From positions 35,856,713 to 35,920,712 of the forward strand of contig CM024755.1 of assembly GCA_014218235.1 (NCBI GenBank): DNA of 64,000 bases. The letters run 5' to 3'. Positions within the stretch are counted from its first letter, which is position 1, and each line of letters starts with the position of its first letter. The notes under the pieces are model-generated. The model did no database searches, was not told the origin of the DNA, and saw nothing but the letters and a program-made list of their open reading frames with translations. The stretch is from Colocasia esculenta. Its lineage: Eukaryota > Streptophyta > Magnoliopsida > Alismatales > Araceae. Shown in pieces: positions 11,807 through 23,600 of this stretch. Position numbers and translations under genes: made by a program.

Positions 11807-11928
11807 CAAGGTTCGGGGCGAATCGGGATTTTCCTGATCCGCCACGATTCGCCAGAATCGGGCCGATTCGCATAGGTATCGGATGGGAATCGGTCCGATT
11901 CGATGGGAATCGAGCGAGCCAAACAATG
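11807..11928 (+). mobile_element. Non-autonomous hAT element (122 bp)
   Basis: CAAGGTTCGG...GCCAAACAATG flanked by an exact 8-bp direct repeat GCAGGGAT (11799-11806 and 11929-11936). The body is almost entirely CGAATCGG / CCGATTCG units. The flanks are minisatellite text, so the target repeat has some chance of coinciding with the repeat unit, but it abuts both termini exactly. Confidence 0.8.
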
Positions 11929-12378
11929 GCAGGGATGTCCTGAAAAGCCAGAAAATGGCAGAAACGTCCCGGGAAGCCAGAAAATGGCAGGAATGTCCCG
12001 GAAAGCCAGAAAATGGCAGAGACGTCCCAGGAAGCCAGAAAATGGCAAGAATGTCCGGGAAAGACAGGAAATGGTAGAGATGTCCCAGAAAGCCAGAAAA
12101 TAATAGGGATGTCCCGGAAAGCCAGAAAATGACAAGAATGTCCCGGAAGGCCAGAAAATGGCAGAGACGTCCCAGGAAGCCAAAAAATGGCAGGAATGTC
12201 CGGGAAAGCCAGGAAATGGCAGAGATCTCCCGGAAGCCAGAAAATGGCAGAAACGTCCCAGGAAGCCAAAAAATGACAGGAATGTCCCGGAAAGCCAGAA
12301 AATGGCAGAGACATCCCAGGAAGCCAGAAAATGGCAGGAATGTCCGGGAAAGCCAGGAAATGGCAGAGATGTCCCAGA

Positions 12379-13225
12379 CAAGGTTTGGCGCATCGCCAAT
12401 TCGGACCGGATCGGGATTATCCTGATCCGATCCGATTCGGGCGGATCGAACCGATTCGGTTCGATCCGCTTGGATTCGGCCAGAACTTGGTCCTGTTCAG
12501 GCAGGGTTCACTGGACTCAAGATCTTGTTCAGGCAGGGTTATCAGGATCTCCTTATTTACCTGAATATCATTTAAGTAAATGTTATAAAGGAAGTACCCC
12601 CCATTTAAATACATGTAAATAAGGAAGTACCCCCCATTCTAATTGAAAAGAAACTAGAAAGTGACAATTCTTATGAGTTTGAATGATGATAACTTAAGTT
12701 TGACCAAATCTTGAGATGCCTCGAGCAGACTAAGTGCTGTCAGTAGGAGAGCGGCTCCCTTGGAGAAGTCACATGCACGTTTGACTTTTTTTACCGGACT
12801 TTAGATTTTTAGTGTTCCATATGGTTTATTTGAATTATCAAATTTTTAGATAGACCAAATTATGAGAGATTAAAAAGTTAGCATTTCGCTAAAATCACCA
12901 AAATCGCGATTTTGTTCTTCGATGGGAGAGTTGACTTTTTATTAGTAAGAGATATAATTTTTTTGATATTTTTATTGGATTCAAATGGGGGGTACTTCCT
13001 TATTTACATGTAATATCTTAAGTAAATGAACATTTACTTAAATGATATTCAGGTAAATAAGGGGATCCTGACAACCCTGCCTGAACAGGATCCTGAGTCC
13101 AAAGAACCCTGCCTGAACAGAACTAGGCGAATCGGACCGAACCAAGCGAATCGCGAATCGGATTTCCCCTGATCCGCACCGATTCGCCCGAATCGACCCG
13201 ATCCGATCCGACACGCCAAACCATG
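12379..13225 (+). mobile_element. Non-autonomous hAT element (847 bp) with nested fold-back
   Basis: CAAGGTTTGGCG...CGCCAAACCATG with exact 8-bp repeats GTCCCAGA (12371-12378 and 13226-13233). CGAATCGG-type units fill both ends (12379-12480, 13125-13215). The middle is an inverted-repeat element whose arms share GTTCAGGCAGGGTT and CTTATTTACCTGAATATC. Confidence 0.85.
12552..13061. mobile_element. Fold-back (inverted-repeat) element, CTTATTTAC family
   Basis: Arms CTTATTTACCTGAATATCAT... and its complement ending GTAAATAAG. The complementarity extends outward through TCAGGATC and GTTCAGGCAGGGTT. Related copies lie at 15004-15853 and 24067-24739. Superfamily and target duplication are not determined. 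Confidence 0.65.
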
Positions 13226-13929
13226 GTCCCAGAAAGCCAAAAAATAGCAGGGATGTCTCGGAAAGCCAGAAAATGGCAGAAACATCCTGGGAAGCCAGAA
13301 AATGGCAGGAATGTCCGAGAAAGCCAGGAAATGGCAAAGATGTCCCGGAAAGCCAGAAAATGGTAGAAACGTCCCGGGAAGCCAGAAAATGGCAGGAATG
13401 TCCCGGAAAGCCAGAAAATGGCAGAGACGTCCCAGGAAGCCAGAAAGCGGCCGGGATGTCCGAGAAAGTCAGAAAATGACAGGGATGTCCCATAAAGCCA
13501 GAAAACGGCCGAGATATCCGAGAAAGCCAGAAAATGACAGGGATGTCCCATAAAGCCAGAAAATGGCCGGGATGTCCGATAAGGCCAGAAAATGATAGGA
13601 ATGTCCCATAAAGCCAGAAAACGATCGGGATGTCCAAGAAAGCCTGAAGACTCGCGCAAGAAAACTCCCAACGCTTCCCTGAGGACGAACTCTCCGCGAT
13701 CTGGGATTCTAACTCTCCCCCGCTAAAAGCTCCCCTGAGCATCGAGGTTTCTCTCCGCTCGTCGTGTGCGTCCTCCGGGCCCTTCTGCCGCATTCGTGTC
13801 GTGCGACGTGCTGCTTGAAGGGAAAGCTTCACTGGTCACTCTACAGGTCCCTATATAAAACCCGAGACCCGGTACTTTGTACATAAGTCCTCCAGTGTTT
13901 AAAATAACACGTATGGAGGCGCACTGTTC

Positions 13930-14150
13930 CACGGAGGTATAAACACCCCGTCGTCAACATGAATGTTCTCGTCATATTGTGTAAACGCTCAACGGAGGCA
14001 CAAACATCCCGTTGTGAGCGTAAATGAAATGACGTGTTGTGTAAACGCCCAACGGAGGCACAAACACCCCGTTGCGAGCGTAAATGAAATGATATGTTCC
14101 ATAAACGCCCAATGGAGGTACAAAAATCCCATTAAAGGCGTCAATGTAAT
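13930..14150 (+). repeat. 60-bp tandem repeat in LTR
   Basis: Three to four units containing TAAACGCCCAACGGAGGCAC and GAGCGTAAATGAAATGA, starting near 13920, 13980, 14040 and 14100. A degenerate single copy occurs near 42235, in the related LTR. Confidence 0.8.
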
Positions 14151-14768
14151 GTCATAAATACACTTGAGCGAATTTGTGGAAATTTACTTGTCGTCTAGTT
14201 CCTATAAATTTCGACATAAGGTCTTTTAATAAACGTATCGCATCGAAGGTGTTCGAGTTTTTACTCGATGTAAATGAAACACCGACTCTGGTCGGTAGGG
14301 AACGGTCCAGTACACGACCACTCTAATCACCTGAAAATACAGACGCACGTGGAAAGAATGAAATGAAATATTTGAGGGCCCCAAGATCTACACCCGATGC
14401 ACCTCACAAATAAATCTCTTTGTCTGTTTCCTGTAAACAGTCTGGCACGCCCAAAAATACCAAAATAAAAACAAAATTCAAAGAAAGAAATTCCGCGTTC
14501 CACAACCACCGAGGAAGCTTAGTGGGGGGACACTTCAACATTCAAATTAATAGGTGGCTGAGAACCCTAGGGGCATTAAGAATAAAACATATTGCCTACC
14601 TTTAGCCAGTCCAATGCTTTCCGTTTTATAAAGATTGGCCTATCCTCCAGTCCGACGAGCAATCGCCTTGATTGACATGGACTCCTTTGGACCGATGTGG
14701 ATAGCGCCTTTCCACCGTACTGGACACCCAGCGCCGTGATGCCTAACGTGCCCTACCTCTGTACCGGG

Positions 14769-16192
14769 CATGGAAGGCAAAATCGCCAGGATCGACCCAG
14801 AATCGGTCGATCCTGGATCGGATCGAGGGCTATGGATCCGATTATGGGGGGGGAAGTCCCTGAATCGGCAAACTTCCAGCTGGATCGACCAGAATCGAGT
14901 TGGATTGACTGGATCAAGCAAGGATTTACCGATTCAGACTGATCCAGGTCGATTCCCTCAGGCTACCTTTAGGATCCTGTTCAGGCAGGGTTGTCAGGAT
15001 CCCCTTATTTACCTGAATATCATTTAAGTAAATGTTAGTATTTGTAGTTTCATTTACTTAAGATATTACATGTAAATAAGAAAGTACCCCCCATTTGAAT
15101 CTAATAAAAATATCAAAAAAATCATATCTCATACCAATAAAAAGTCAACTCTCCCATCGAAGAAGAAAATCGCGATTTTGGTGATTTTAGCGAAATGCTA
15201 ACTTTCTAATCTCTCGTAATTTAGCTTATCTAAAAATTTGATAATTCAAATAAACCACATGGAACACTAAAAATTCAAAGTCCGGTAAAAAAAGTCAAAC
15301 GTGCATGTGACTTCTCCAATGGAGCCACTCTCCTACTGACAGCACTTAGTCTGCTTGAGACCTCTCAGGATTTGGTCAAACTTAAGTTATCATCATCCAA
15401 ACTTCTCAGAATTGGTCAAATTGAGCTACCATCACCCAACTCATGACACTCATGAGTTTGGGTGATGATAGCTTAGTTTGACCAAATCCTAAGAGGTCTC
15501 AAGTAGACTTAGTGCTGTCAGTAGGAGAGCGGCTTCTTGGAGAAGTCATATGCACGTTTGATTTTTTTTTTTGTTGGACTTTAGATTTTTAGTATTTTAT
15601 TAGACTTATTTGAACTATAAAATTTTAAATATGTCAAATTATGAGAGATTAGAAAGTTGTTACTTTGATAAAATCACAAAAATTGCGATTTTCTTCTTGG
15701 ATGAGAGAGTTGACTTTTTATTAGTAAGAGATGTGATTTTTTTTATATTTTTATTGGATTCAAATGGGGTATATTTCCTTATTTACATGTAATATCTTAA
15801 ATAAATGAAACTACAAATTTTAACATTTACTTAAATGGTATTCAGGTCAATAATACACTAAGTCTTTAATATTTTATACTTTTCTTGTATTATTATAGTA
15901 GTAATAATACAAAAAATCTTATGTTTCATATATTATGAATGCATGTATGATTGGTTTTTTATGTAAATATTAGTTCTTTCAATTTATCAAATTTCCCCTC
16001 ATTTTTGCTGTTTTTTTCTGTTTTTTCCTGAAATTTTCTGAAATTTTTCCCAAAAAAAAACCATTTTATAAACTGGCCGATCCAGGATCGGCCAGACTTC
16101 CCTTGGATCCATGGGATCTTGCGATCTGATCCGATCCAGGATCAGATTGAGCCTGGTCGATCCCGATCCCGATTCCGATCCTGCCTTCCATG
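14769..16192 (+). mobile_element. Non-autonomous hAT element (1424 bp), GGATCG subfamily
   Basis: CATGGAAGGCAAAATCG...CCTGCCTTCCATG with flanking 8-mers GTACCGGG (14761-14768) and GTACCGAG (16193-16200), 7 of 8 matching. Removing it restores continuity with the related LTR at 17629-18387. The ends carry GGATCGATC / GATCCGATCC units instead of CGAATCGG. A fold-back element (15004-15853) is nested inside. Confidence 0.85.
15004..15853. mobile_element. Large fold-back element, CTTATTTAC family
   Basis: A nearly continuous inverted repeat of about 850 bp centred near 15440, with arms carrying the same motifs in opposite order (CTTATTTAC, GTACCCCCCATTTGAATC, GTCAACTCTCCCATC, CTCTCCTACTGACAG). The left flank keeps GTTCAGGCAGGGTT as in the copy at 12552. 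No open reading frame of note. Confidence 0.75.
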
Positions 16193-16246
16193 GTACCGAG
16201 CATACCTTGCCACCACGCCCCGCGACCCACGTTGTCGTACCAAGCA

Positions 16247-16633
16247 GTTGGTGTTCACGGTTCGGTTCGGTTCGGTTTGCACCCCTTTTTTCAGAAAACC
16301 AAACCGAACCAAATTTAAGGTCAAACCGAACCGAACCGAACCGAACCGGTTCGGTTCGGTTTGAACCGAACTGGAAAAAATCAGAAAAAAGTGTGGAAAG
16401 GAGGGGGTTGTGAGCATCGAACTCACAACCTTCCCCTTGATACCAGCCGCCTCCAACCACTGCGCCACTATTTTGTTTATAATATATTATATTATTTATA
16501 TTATATATACATATATTTGGTTCATTTCGGTTCTCCAACTCCAAACCGAGCTGAACTGGGCTGCTCTCCAAACCAAACCGAACCGAACCGGTCGGTTCGG
16601 TTTTTCAGTTTGGACCGATTTTTGAACACCCCT
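16247..16633 (+). mobile_element. Non-autonomous hAT-like element (387 bp) of another family
   Basis: GTTGGTGTTCACGG...TTGAACACCCCT flanked by an exact 8-bp repeat ACCAAGCA (16239-16246 and 16634-16641). Subterminal CGGTTCGGTTCGG / CCGAACCGAACC arrays resemble a different hAT group with GGGGTGTTCA ends. Its removal restores the host LTR sequence. A tRNA-like stretch lies in its middle. Confidence 0.8.
16388..16468 (-). other. tRNA-like sequence inside the hAT element
   Basis: On the minus strand TGGCGCAGTGG (16457-16467) matches the polymerase III A box, and AGTTCGATGCT (16413-16423) resembles a B box. The B box sits in an 8-bp stem GTTGTGAG/CTCACAAC with a 7-base loop, like a T arm. A complete cloverleaf was not built, so it is a tRNA-derived or tRNA-mimicking remnant, not a called tRNA gene. 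Confidence 0.5.
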
Positions 16634-16734
16634 ACCAAGCACGTTGTTACTAGGCACGCCACGTTACCGTACGGGTTGGCCCATGACGGCGTGCTAGGCA
16701 CAGTCCAACAGTTTGAAAGCAGATAGTTAGGTGA

Positions 16735-17005
16735 GCCACATCGGCCTTAAGCAACCTCTCGCATCTTCGCCTTACCTAGAGATGAGCTACGTCAGCCTTA
16801 GGCAACCTCCCTCATCTCGACCTTACCCAAAGATGAGCCACATCGGCCTTAAGCAACCTCCATCATCTCGGCCTTATCCAGAGATGGGCCACGTCGGCCT
16901 TAGGCAACCTCTCTCATCTCAGACTTACCCATATATGAGCCACGTCAGCCTTAAGCAACCTTCCTCATCTCAGCCTTACCCAGAGATGATCAGTTGTCGG
17001 CCATG
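16735..17005 (-). repeat. 50-bp tandem repeat in LTR F
   Basis: Five units of about 50 bp with GAGATGAGCCACGTCGGCC and AACCTCCCTCATCTCGGCC. Related units recur in the other LTR (18130-18330) and, in part, in the internal region (17160-17350). Confidence 0.8.
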
Positions 17006-17057
17006 CTCGACGTCTTAGACTTAGGACGTACAAAGTGCGTGGGATCTACCCATGTCA

Positions 17058-17071
17058 TTGGCCCCCCAACT
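17058..17071 (-). other. Polypurine tract of element F
   Basis: AGTTGGGGGGCCAA on the minus strand ends exactly where the 3' LTR (TGACATGGG) begins. Confidence 0.65.
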
Positions 17072-17608
17072 TCATGCCGAGTCATCACTGAGTTAGGGTG
17101 AAGCTATTTCTGAGAGACAGATTCCTCACGTGGTGATACGCGCTTGCTTCATGGTAGGTCCCTCATCTCGGCCTTAGCCAAAGATAGGGCTTGTGATCTC
17201 CCTCATCTCGGCCTTATCCAGAGATGAGCCTGGTCGGCATCCCTCCATCTCGGCCTTACCCAGAGATGGGGATTATAAACTCCCTTATCTCGGCCTTAAC
17301 CAGAGATGAGCATGGTCGGCATCCCCTCCATCTTGGCCTTACCCAGATAATACATAATAGCGACTCTTCGGATAGCTCATGACGATGCTTAATAGTGACT
17401 CGTCGGATAGCTCGTGACGATGCTTAATAGCGACTCGTCAGATAGCTCATGGGCATCACCTCCATCTCGACCTTCAAGAGCCTCCACGTCGGCCATCAGG
17501 AGCTCCAGGTCGGTTACACCACCTCAGTAGCCTCCACGTTGGCCGTCAGGACGTCCGAAATCAAATAAAGGAGAGAGTAAGTGAAGCCATACTAACTTTT
17601 AGTAGCGC

Positions 17609-17628
17609 TTCCCACAGACGACGCCAAA
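17609..17628 (-). other. Primer-binding-site region of element F
   Basis: On the minus strand TTTGGCGTCGTCTGTGGGA directly follows the LTR end GTATCA. This text closely matches the junction of many plant Ty3/Gypsy elements. The tRNA primer was not identified. Confidence 0.6.
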
Positions 17629-18387
17629 TGATACAGTTGCTCCGAAGACATTGGCTAGAGTCGAGGTGACATGAAGGAGTCCGCGTGTAGCCGATCAAGA
17701 ACGCTTCGCCCCGATTTCAAGGCCTGCAAGACTACTGAGGAAGCTTGGCGGAGGGATACTCTGACGCTCAACTCAATAGGTGGCCGAGAACTGTAAGGGA
17801 GTTCAGAGCAAAACAAATTGCCTACCTCTAGCCGTTCGAGTGCTTTCCCTTTTATAAAGGTTGGCCTATCCTCTGGTCCGACAAGCAATCGCCTTGGGAC
17901 CGGCATGGACTCCTTCGGACCGACGTGGATAGCACCTTCCTACCGTATTGGACACTCCGCGCCGTTACACCCGACGTGCCTTGCCTCCATAACGGACATA
18001 CCTTGCCGCTACGCTCGAAGACCCACGTCGTCATACCAAGCACATCGTTACCAGGCATGCCACGTTACTATAAGGGTCAGCCCATGCCGGCATGCCAGGT
18101 GCAATCCAACAGTCTAACAACAGGCGGTTGCATAAGCCAAGTTGGCTTTAGGCAATCTTCCTCGTCTTAGTCTTACCTAGAGATGAGTCATGTCGGCCTT
18201 AGGTAACCTCCCTCATCTCGGTCTTACCCAGAGACGAGTCGCATCGGCCTTAGGTAACCTCCCCCATCTCAGCCTTACCCGAAGATGTGTCACGTAGACC
18301 TTAGGCAACCTTCCTCATCTCATCTGTCAGCCATGCTCGACGTCTTAAACTTACGATGTACCGAGTGCGTAGGATTTACCCATGTCA

Positions 18388-20635
18388 GATATAATCTTTG
18401 AAAGAGGTCACCAATAATGCTGAGCCATACAACATGAAAATAGAAGCAATGAGAAAAGAAAAGAAATCATGAACTCAGGCCTAAATTGGTGGAAGCTGCC
18501 AGGGAAGAAGGGGAAAAATTTTAAAAAAAAAAATGCAATAGCTGCACCTCAAGAGTCAAGATCAACCCATTGCTCAAAATGATCATGCAATAGACAACAA
18601 AGCACATGTGACCCAGATATGAGTGGGGGCAAAAGATAACACATTTACGAAGAGAAGTAGAAAAGGGCTCATGTGTGCTTCCTATCATCTCTGTATAGGA
18701 TTGAATTGAACCGGTCATGGCTGATTCAGACCCCTAATTTGGATGTGTTTCCAAGGCGAAGGTGACAGCAAAAGAGGGAGTAGGAATAACTAACAAGTAA
18801 TGATGACAAGGAGACCAAAAGAAGGCAACAGTGGAAGGGCATAGAACATGGCAAAAATAGTGGTGATCAAGGTTTGCAATATCGAATCTTGGCTTCATCT
18901 CAAAAGGATTGGAGAGAAGAGATCTTAGAAAAATCTCGAGAGATCAGATCTTGAAATATTGACATGGAAAAAAAGATAAACATATGCGCATATATATTGC
19001 ACCAAAATAGTCATTTCTCATTAAAATATAGATAATTGGATATGTAGATAGCCATCATTAGTACATGTCAGATCAACTAAGTAGGAATTAAGGAGAATCA
19101 GAAAAAAACCCAAAGCAATGACAATAATTTAAAAATTAAAAAATCAGAAACAAAACAAAACCTATATTCACAAGAATAAACCAGAATTAGACAATCAGAA
19201 ATAACAACAATTAACAGCAATTAAGCAAGAAGTTACTAAGAAGTAGAAATTAAACAGCAACAAGTAGGAATCAGCAGGGAACTAAATAACCAAAATATTA
19301 ACTCCCATAATTTTTAGTTCTTCCTATTTTGAGAACTAAGCAGAAATTAAAAGCAAGCATTTTCAGTTTTTCAATTAATTCCCACATGAATCAAAATTAT
19401 GCAGAAATAATTAACATAATCAAATATTCATATTTAATAAAAATCCAGAGCAGCAATTACCAACAAGAATTAACAGGAATAAATTATAATAAACATTCAT
19501 AAATTACAAGAATTAACAGTAGCAATTAAGCAGATTTTTATTTTTCAGAAAACCAATAATTTTCAATTTTTAAAAAAACCAATGACTGTGGTTGGCAATT
19601 ATTTAACTTAATCATATAGTGTTATTTAAATTGAAACAAGAATTAACAAGGTAACAAAATTAAAAGTCCATAAAATTGACAAGAATCAATAGGACTAAAA
19701 GATTTAAAGCCAAAGAGAGAATTCACATGAATAAAAAACTAATACCCAAAGAATTTACAGGAATTAAATAAATAAGCAATTTAACATTAACCGGAGTTAG
19801 CAAATTCACATAAACCAAAAAGAGGAGCCCACCTTTAGCATAGAGTCCCAGGTCCCTTTGCACAGAGTCCCGGGCACACATCTCATGTGGCCACTCAAAA
19901 AATTCATGGGAAAGATAGGGAGAGGTCATGGTATCTCGAAGAACCCGCAAGGGGCTTCCATCTCGGCCCCTTGGGAGTCTGAGGAGGGCTTTCGCAGGGG
20001 GCTTCGCCCATCCCGGGAGCCCACGAGGGGTTTCTATGTGTCCATCTCAGAAGCCCACTGTCTCTTTTGTGTTTTAAAAAATAAAACGAGAAGTGAACGA
20101 TCTCGGGAAGGTGGTCTTGAGGGTCTTGTTTCTGAGGACCCTTCCAAGACCAAGAATCTTGCAAGATCTCGCAAGATTCTCACGAGATAGAAACCATGGG
20201 TGATGGAACCATCTGAAGATGGAGAAAGAAACAATAGCGGCTGAACATCATGAATCATGATGGCGTTGACAGCCAAGTGCAAGGACAGTGATTAAAACAT
20301 AGACAACACAAAATCTCAAAGTTCAGCTGTGGATCTGAAACTTGGTCTGTAAATTCTGCTTCCAGCTCTATCAGACATTCACTAACTGCAATCTGCATGA
20401 TGCTCAGGATGACGATCCTGAATTCTACACAACTGTTTATCTGTCACTTTATCCTCTGATCAACAATGATTGTTAATTAAGAAAGAAGAGGAAAAAAATA
20501 CGGATGCAAGTTAAGTTCATTAAAGAATTCAAATGATATAGGTGAGCAAACAAAGAAACAGATTAGACAATTCATAATAAAAGAGCTAGAATCCCACATT
20601 ACAGTAGCTGAATTTAGATGAAAGAGTGCAGATTA
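18388..20635. other. AT-rich sequence 3' of the Dicer-like gene, no gene seen
   Basis: About 2.2 kb of AT-rich, mostly unique sequence with many GAATTAACAG-like short motifs (19150-19850). No exon with recognisable similarity was found, including a search by eye for a second dsRNA-binding domain of the Dicer-like gene. It may hold its 3' UTR. Confidence 0.4.
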
Positions 20636-23600
20636 TCAGTATGAATATGTTAGGGACACCTTCAACTTTGATATTGCCTCTTGTGCAGCCATTCTTCTGG
20701 CAGTTTTTGAGCTGAGGTTAGTAGCAGTACAAGTCCAACGACCTTCTTTTGTAGTAACAATGACCTCTACCACATAGCTTTCTTTCTTTTTCAATGGATC
20801 AGGAAGAATCAGCACAAAATCATATGATTGACAAAGTTCTCGGAGTTCTCGAACAGGATTAAGCTGCAAGCTGGAGAAACACAGGACTGGATGCAAGAGG
20901 GTAAGCACTATTCTCCATACAAAGTTTAAGTCGAAGCCAGAATCAAGAAGTAAGGCACCTATGCAAGATTCTACTAAGTCACCAAGTACCTGAAAGAAAG
21001 AACAATAAAAATACTATCAAAGTCACTTTGTATTACCTGAATGAAAATTTAAAGGCTTAAAAGAAAATGAAAATGCAGACAGAAGAAAACAAGAAAACAG
21101 ACTGAGAAAAAAGGTACAAAAAATGATGACCTTGCAGAAAGTGTCAACAAAGATCCCTTTTCCTCGTGGAAAAAAAGATTGGATAGATGACCAAACATAT
21201 TATTGATCTATATGCTTATAGGGGGAGATGACTTACATCCGTACCATGTCTAAACAGAAGCCCTAAAACCTATGACCATCCAACTGTAGTGATGGACCAA
21301 ACATGACATAGACTCATGGTCAGGTCACTAGATGCAGATTCATGTATTTGGCTATGCATTAACCTTATAAACAAAGTTATTTGTTTCTTTATTGATGTAT
21401 GCATGTCCTTGGTGCATGCTTTACTAGTTACTCTTATTTCCACGTTCTGCATTCCTGTGTTTCATTATTCATCCTCATGCTAAAACAAATTTAAGACCAA
21501 ATTACTGCAGTGACAGTCATGAGTCATGACTTGGGCAAAGGTTGAGATGACTGAGGTCAGAAAATTGAAGTAAAACTTCATATGAAAAAAATGGTGATAC
21601 GGTAAATAATTTCTGCACCTTACAGATTTGAAAAGAGAAGTAACCTCTCTTGTCTGTGTGTATTTAGTGTACAAGGAATGTAGGGTAGAATGCAAAATCT
21701 TTCAGATGAATTACATAATATACAGTTGCACAGAAACTTACATGAACCATTAAACGACTTGAAGAAATTTATGACAAATGAACATTTACGAATTTACCTT
21801 AGGGCATGATGGCTCCTCAATCAAGTCCTTTGCAGATTCAGGTGCATAAACATATCTCTCAAACTTGTTTATAGCCTCTGTTAGACTATCAGAGTCTTTT
21901 ATGAGATATTTATGGAAGGATAGGGATACTGCTATATGTGCAAAGGAAACATTATTAACAGTTATCGACCTCAAGTCAGTCAGTTGCCCTGGTTTAAGGT
22001 CAGGATATACAGAATATAAATAAGAAGTTATCAGGTATTCCAGCACAGCATCTCCAAGAAACTCCAGACGCTGGTCAAACAGAAAGCAGATTATAAAACA
22101 ACATAAATTTTAAATTACAACCAGAGATGCAAACAGGGGAAATCCTGCAATAAGCAAACCTGGTAACATCCTCCTGAGTGCCTATTGTATGAAGGGTGCA
22201 CAAATGCTTGTAGAAGAAGGCCCTTATGATGAAATCGATAACCCAACACTTTTTCAAGAGAAGCAATTTCCATATCATCAATAAGTGGCATGTTGTTTTT
22301 GCTTTCTTTACAAATTCTGTCCACATCCAAAATGTCAAAGTTGAGTTGTATGCCAATCCACTGAAGAAATGCACTTGCAGCTCCAAAACCACTATCAACT
22401 AGAAATGCTCCAGTCAGTGCTTCCACAGAATCAGCAATAGTTTTTCTATGCAACCAACGATGGAATTTGTTGCACTTTACATTACTGGTCTCTGCTCCAA
22501 CTGCACGATAATGCACATGTGCCTCTATATCTTTATTGCATATAATTGTACAAGGTCGGCCGAATGCAAAAAAATGAGATGGGTCAAATGATTCATCACG
22601 AATATACACCTGGAAGACATAGAAGTTTCAGTACCAATTGCAGATAAAAAATAAATGCAATGACAATGGGAAGAGACACCTGCTGGGATACTGCAGAAAT
22701 TGGCCTATTGGTCTATTCTGTCCTTTTGGACTAGGATAGGTATGCCAACCAATTCTGTCTGGGATGAGAAGACTGAACTATAATTTGTGGCATAAAAGAT
22801 GAAAAATATCCAGTAACCAAAATATATCAAATAATCCAATTTACTAATAACCAGGTGAAGGTAGGCTGCAGTAATCTAGGGTAGGCCAGGACGATGGGTG
22901 ACACACTGACAGTTGCTAGCATACCGCAGATATTGCTCTATCCTGTCCTTTTTGCCAATGTTATTGTTGGACACGGAATTTTAATATGGAAATATAAATT
23001 TCTTTTTCAAGACCTTTCGAAAGGAGAAATTCATATTGACACACATATGGAGCTGTATGGATAGCCGTGGTTAATTCCGTGAGTTTTCTTTTTTGAATCA
23101 CACGATTAGGGTTCAAGTGTGAGACCATTCCCCACTGACTGCAGCCAGTGTTAATTTACATTGGCATAAAGTCTGAAGACTCTGAAGTCTGAACACCCTT
23201 GATTGACTGTCAAAGAAGGCTTAGGATCCTTTTGTGTGGGTTCTGATGCTAAAGGTAGATTCCCTTGCATGGCTCACTATGGATTGTCATTCACCATCAC
23301 AGGATTGACAGAATTAGGATTTCATAAGTGTCACATTTGGGCAAAACCCTATAATCCGAGGACCGAGGGTATATGTGCAATATGCAAACACCATTGGCAT
23401 TTCGGGAAGTTTTTTGAGGTTTTTGGACTCTAGGGGTACTTTGATAATTTCTGGGTTCCAAGGGTATTTGGGTGATTTGGGCAGGCCAAGGGACTGGATA
23501 CAAGTTCCGGGCTGGAAAAAGGGGGTTTGATGCAATCCTTGACTTCGAAGGGCTCTGAGGCAATTTCTAGAAAGGTCAAGAGTCATTTGACTATTTTTTG

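Larger units (their letters stand above)
11395..13640 (+). repeat. 29-bp minisatellite with two alternating unit types
   Basis: Units read GTCCCGGAAAGCCAGAAAAT plus GGCAGAGAC, alternating with GTCCCAGGAAGCCAGAAAAT plus GGCAGGAAT, giving a 58-bp higher-order period. Two hAT elements (11807-11928, 12379-13225) are inserted in it. Open frames of up to 264 codons in several frames come from the repeat, not from genes. Confidence 0.9.
10378..14508 (+). mobile_element. Long LTR of family E (3' LTR)
   Basis: Starts TGTTGACACC after a purine tract. It holds GC-rich repeats (10434-10560), a TATA box (10757-10766), a 29-bp minisatellite (11395-13640), a second TATA-like box (about 13852), 60-bp repeats (13930-14150) and an end region with an AATAAA-like site, an ATCG-block and a CTGGCACGCC motif (about 14450) also seen in family H. 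The right terminus is not clear; it is replaced at about 14508 by another LTR. Without its two hAT insertions (11807-11928 and 12379-13225) it would be about 3.1 kb. Confidence 0.5.
14509..18387 (-). mobile_element. Short non-coding LTR retrotransposon (family F)
   Basis: Two LTRs in the same orientation flank an internal region of 571 bp. On the minus strand the 5' LTR is 18387-17629 (TGACATGGGT...GTATCA, 759 bp), followed by TTTGGCGTCGTCTGTGGGAA, a text typical of the PBS side of plant Ty3/Gypsy elements; the internal region ends in a polypurine tract (17071-17058), then the 3' LTR from 17057. The 3' LTR is split by hAT elements at 14769-16192 and 16247-16633 and its last about 110 bp are missing at about 14509. 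No gag or pol is present, so it would need proteins from another element. Confidence 0.75.

Noticed and set aside
11760..12399. Long open frames (184-264 codons) on the minus strand with repeated FSGFPGHSCHFLA text
   Set aside because: They are translations of the 29-bp minisatellite; all frames open together and no domain is present.
16110..16413. Arg/Thr/Glu/Pro-rich frames around CGGTTCGG repeats
   Set aside because: Translations of hAT subterminal repeats, with the hAT edge inside the frame.
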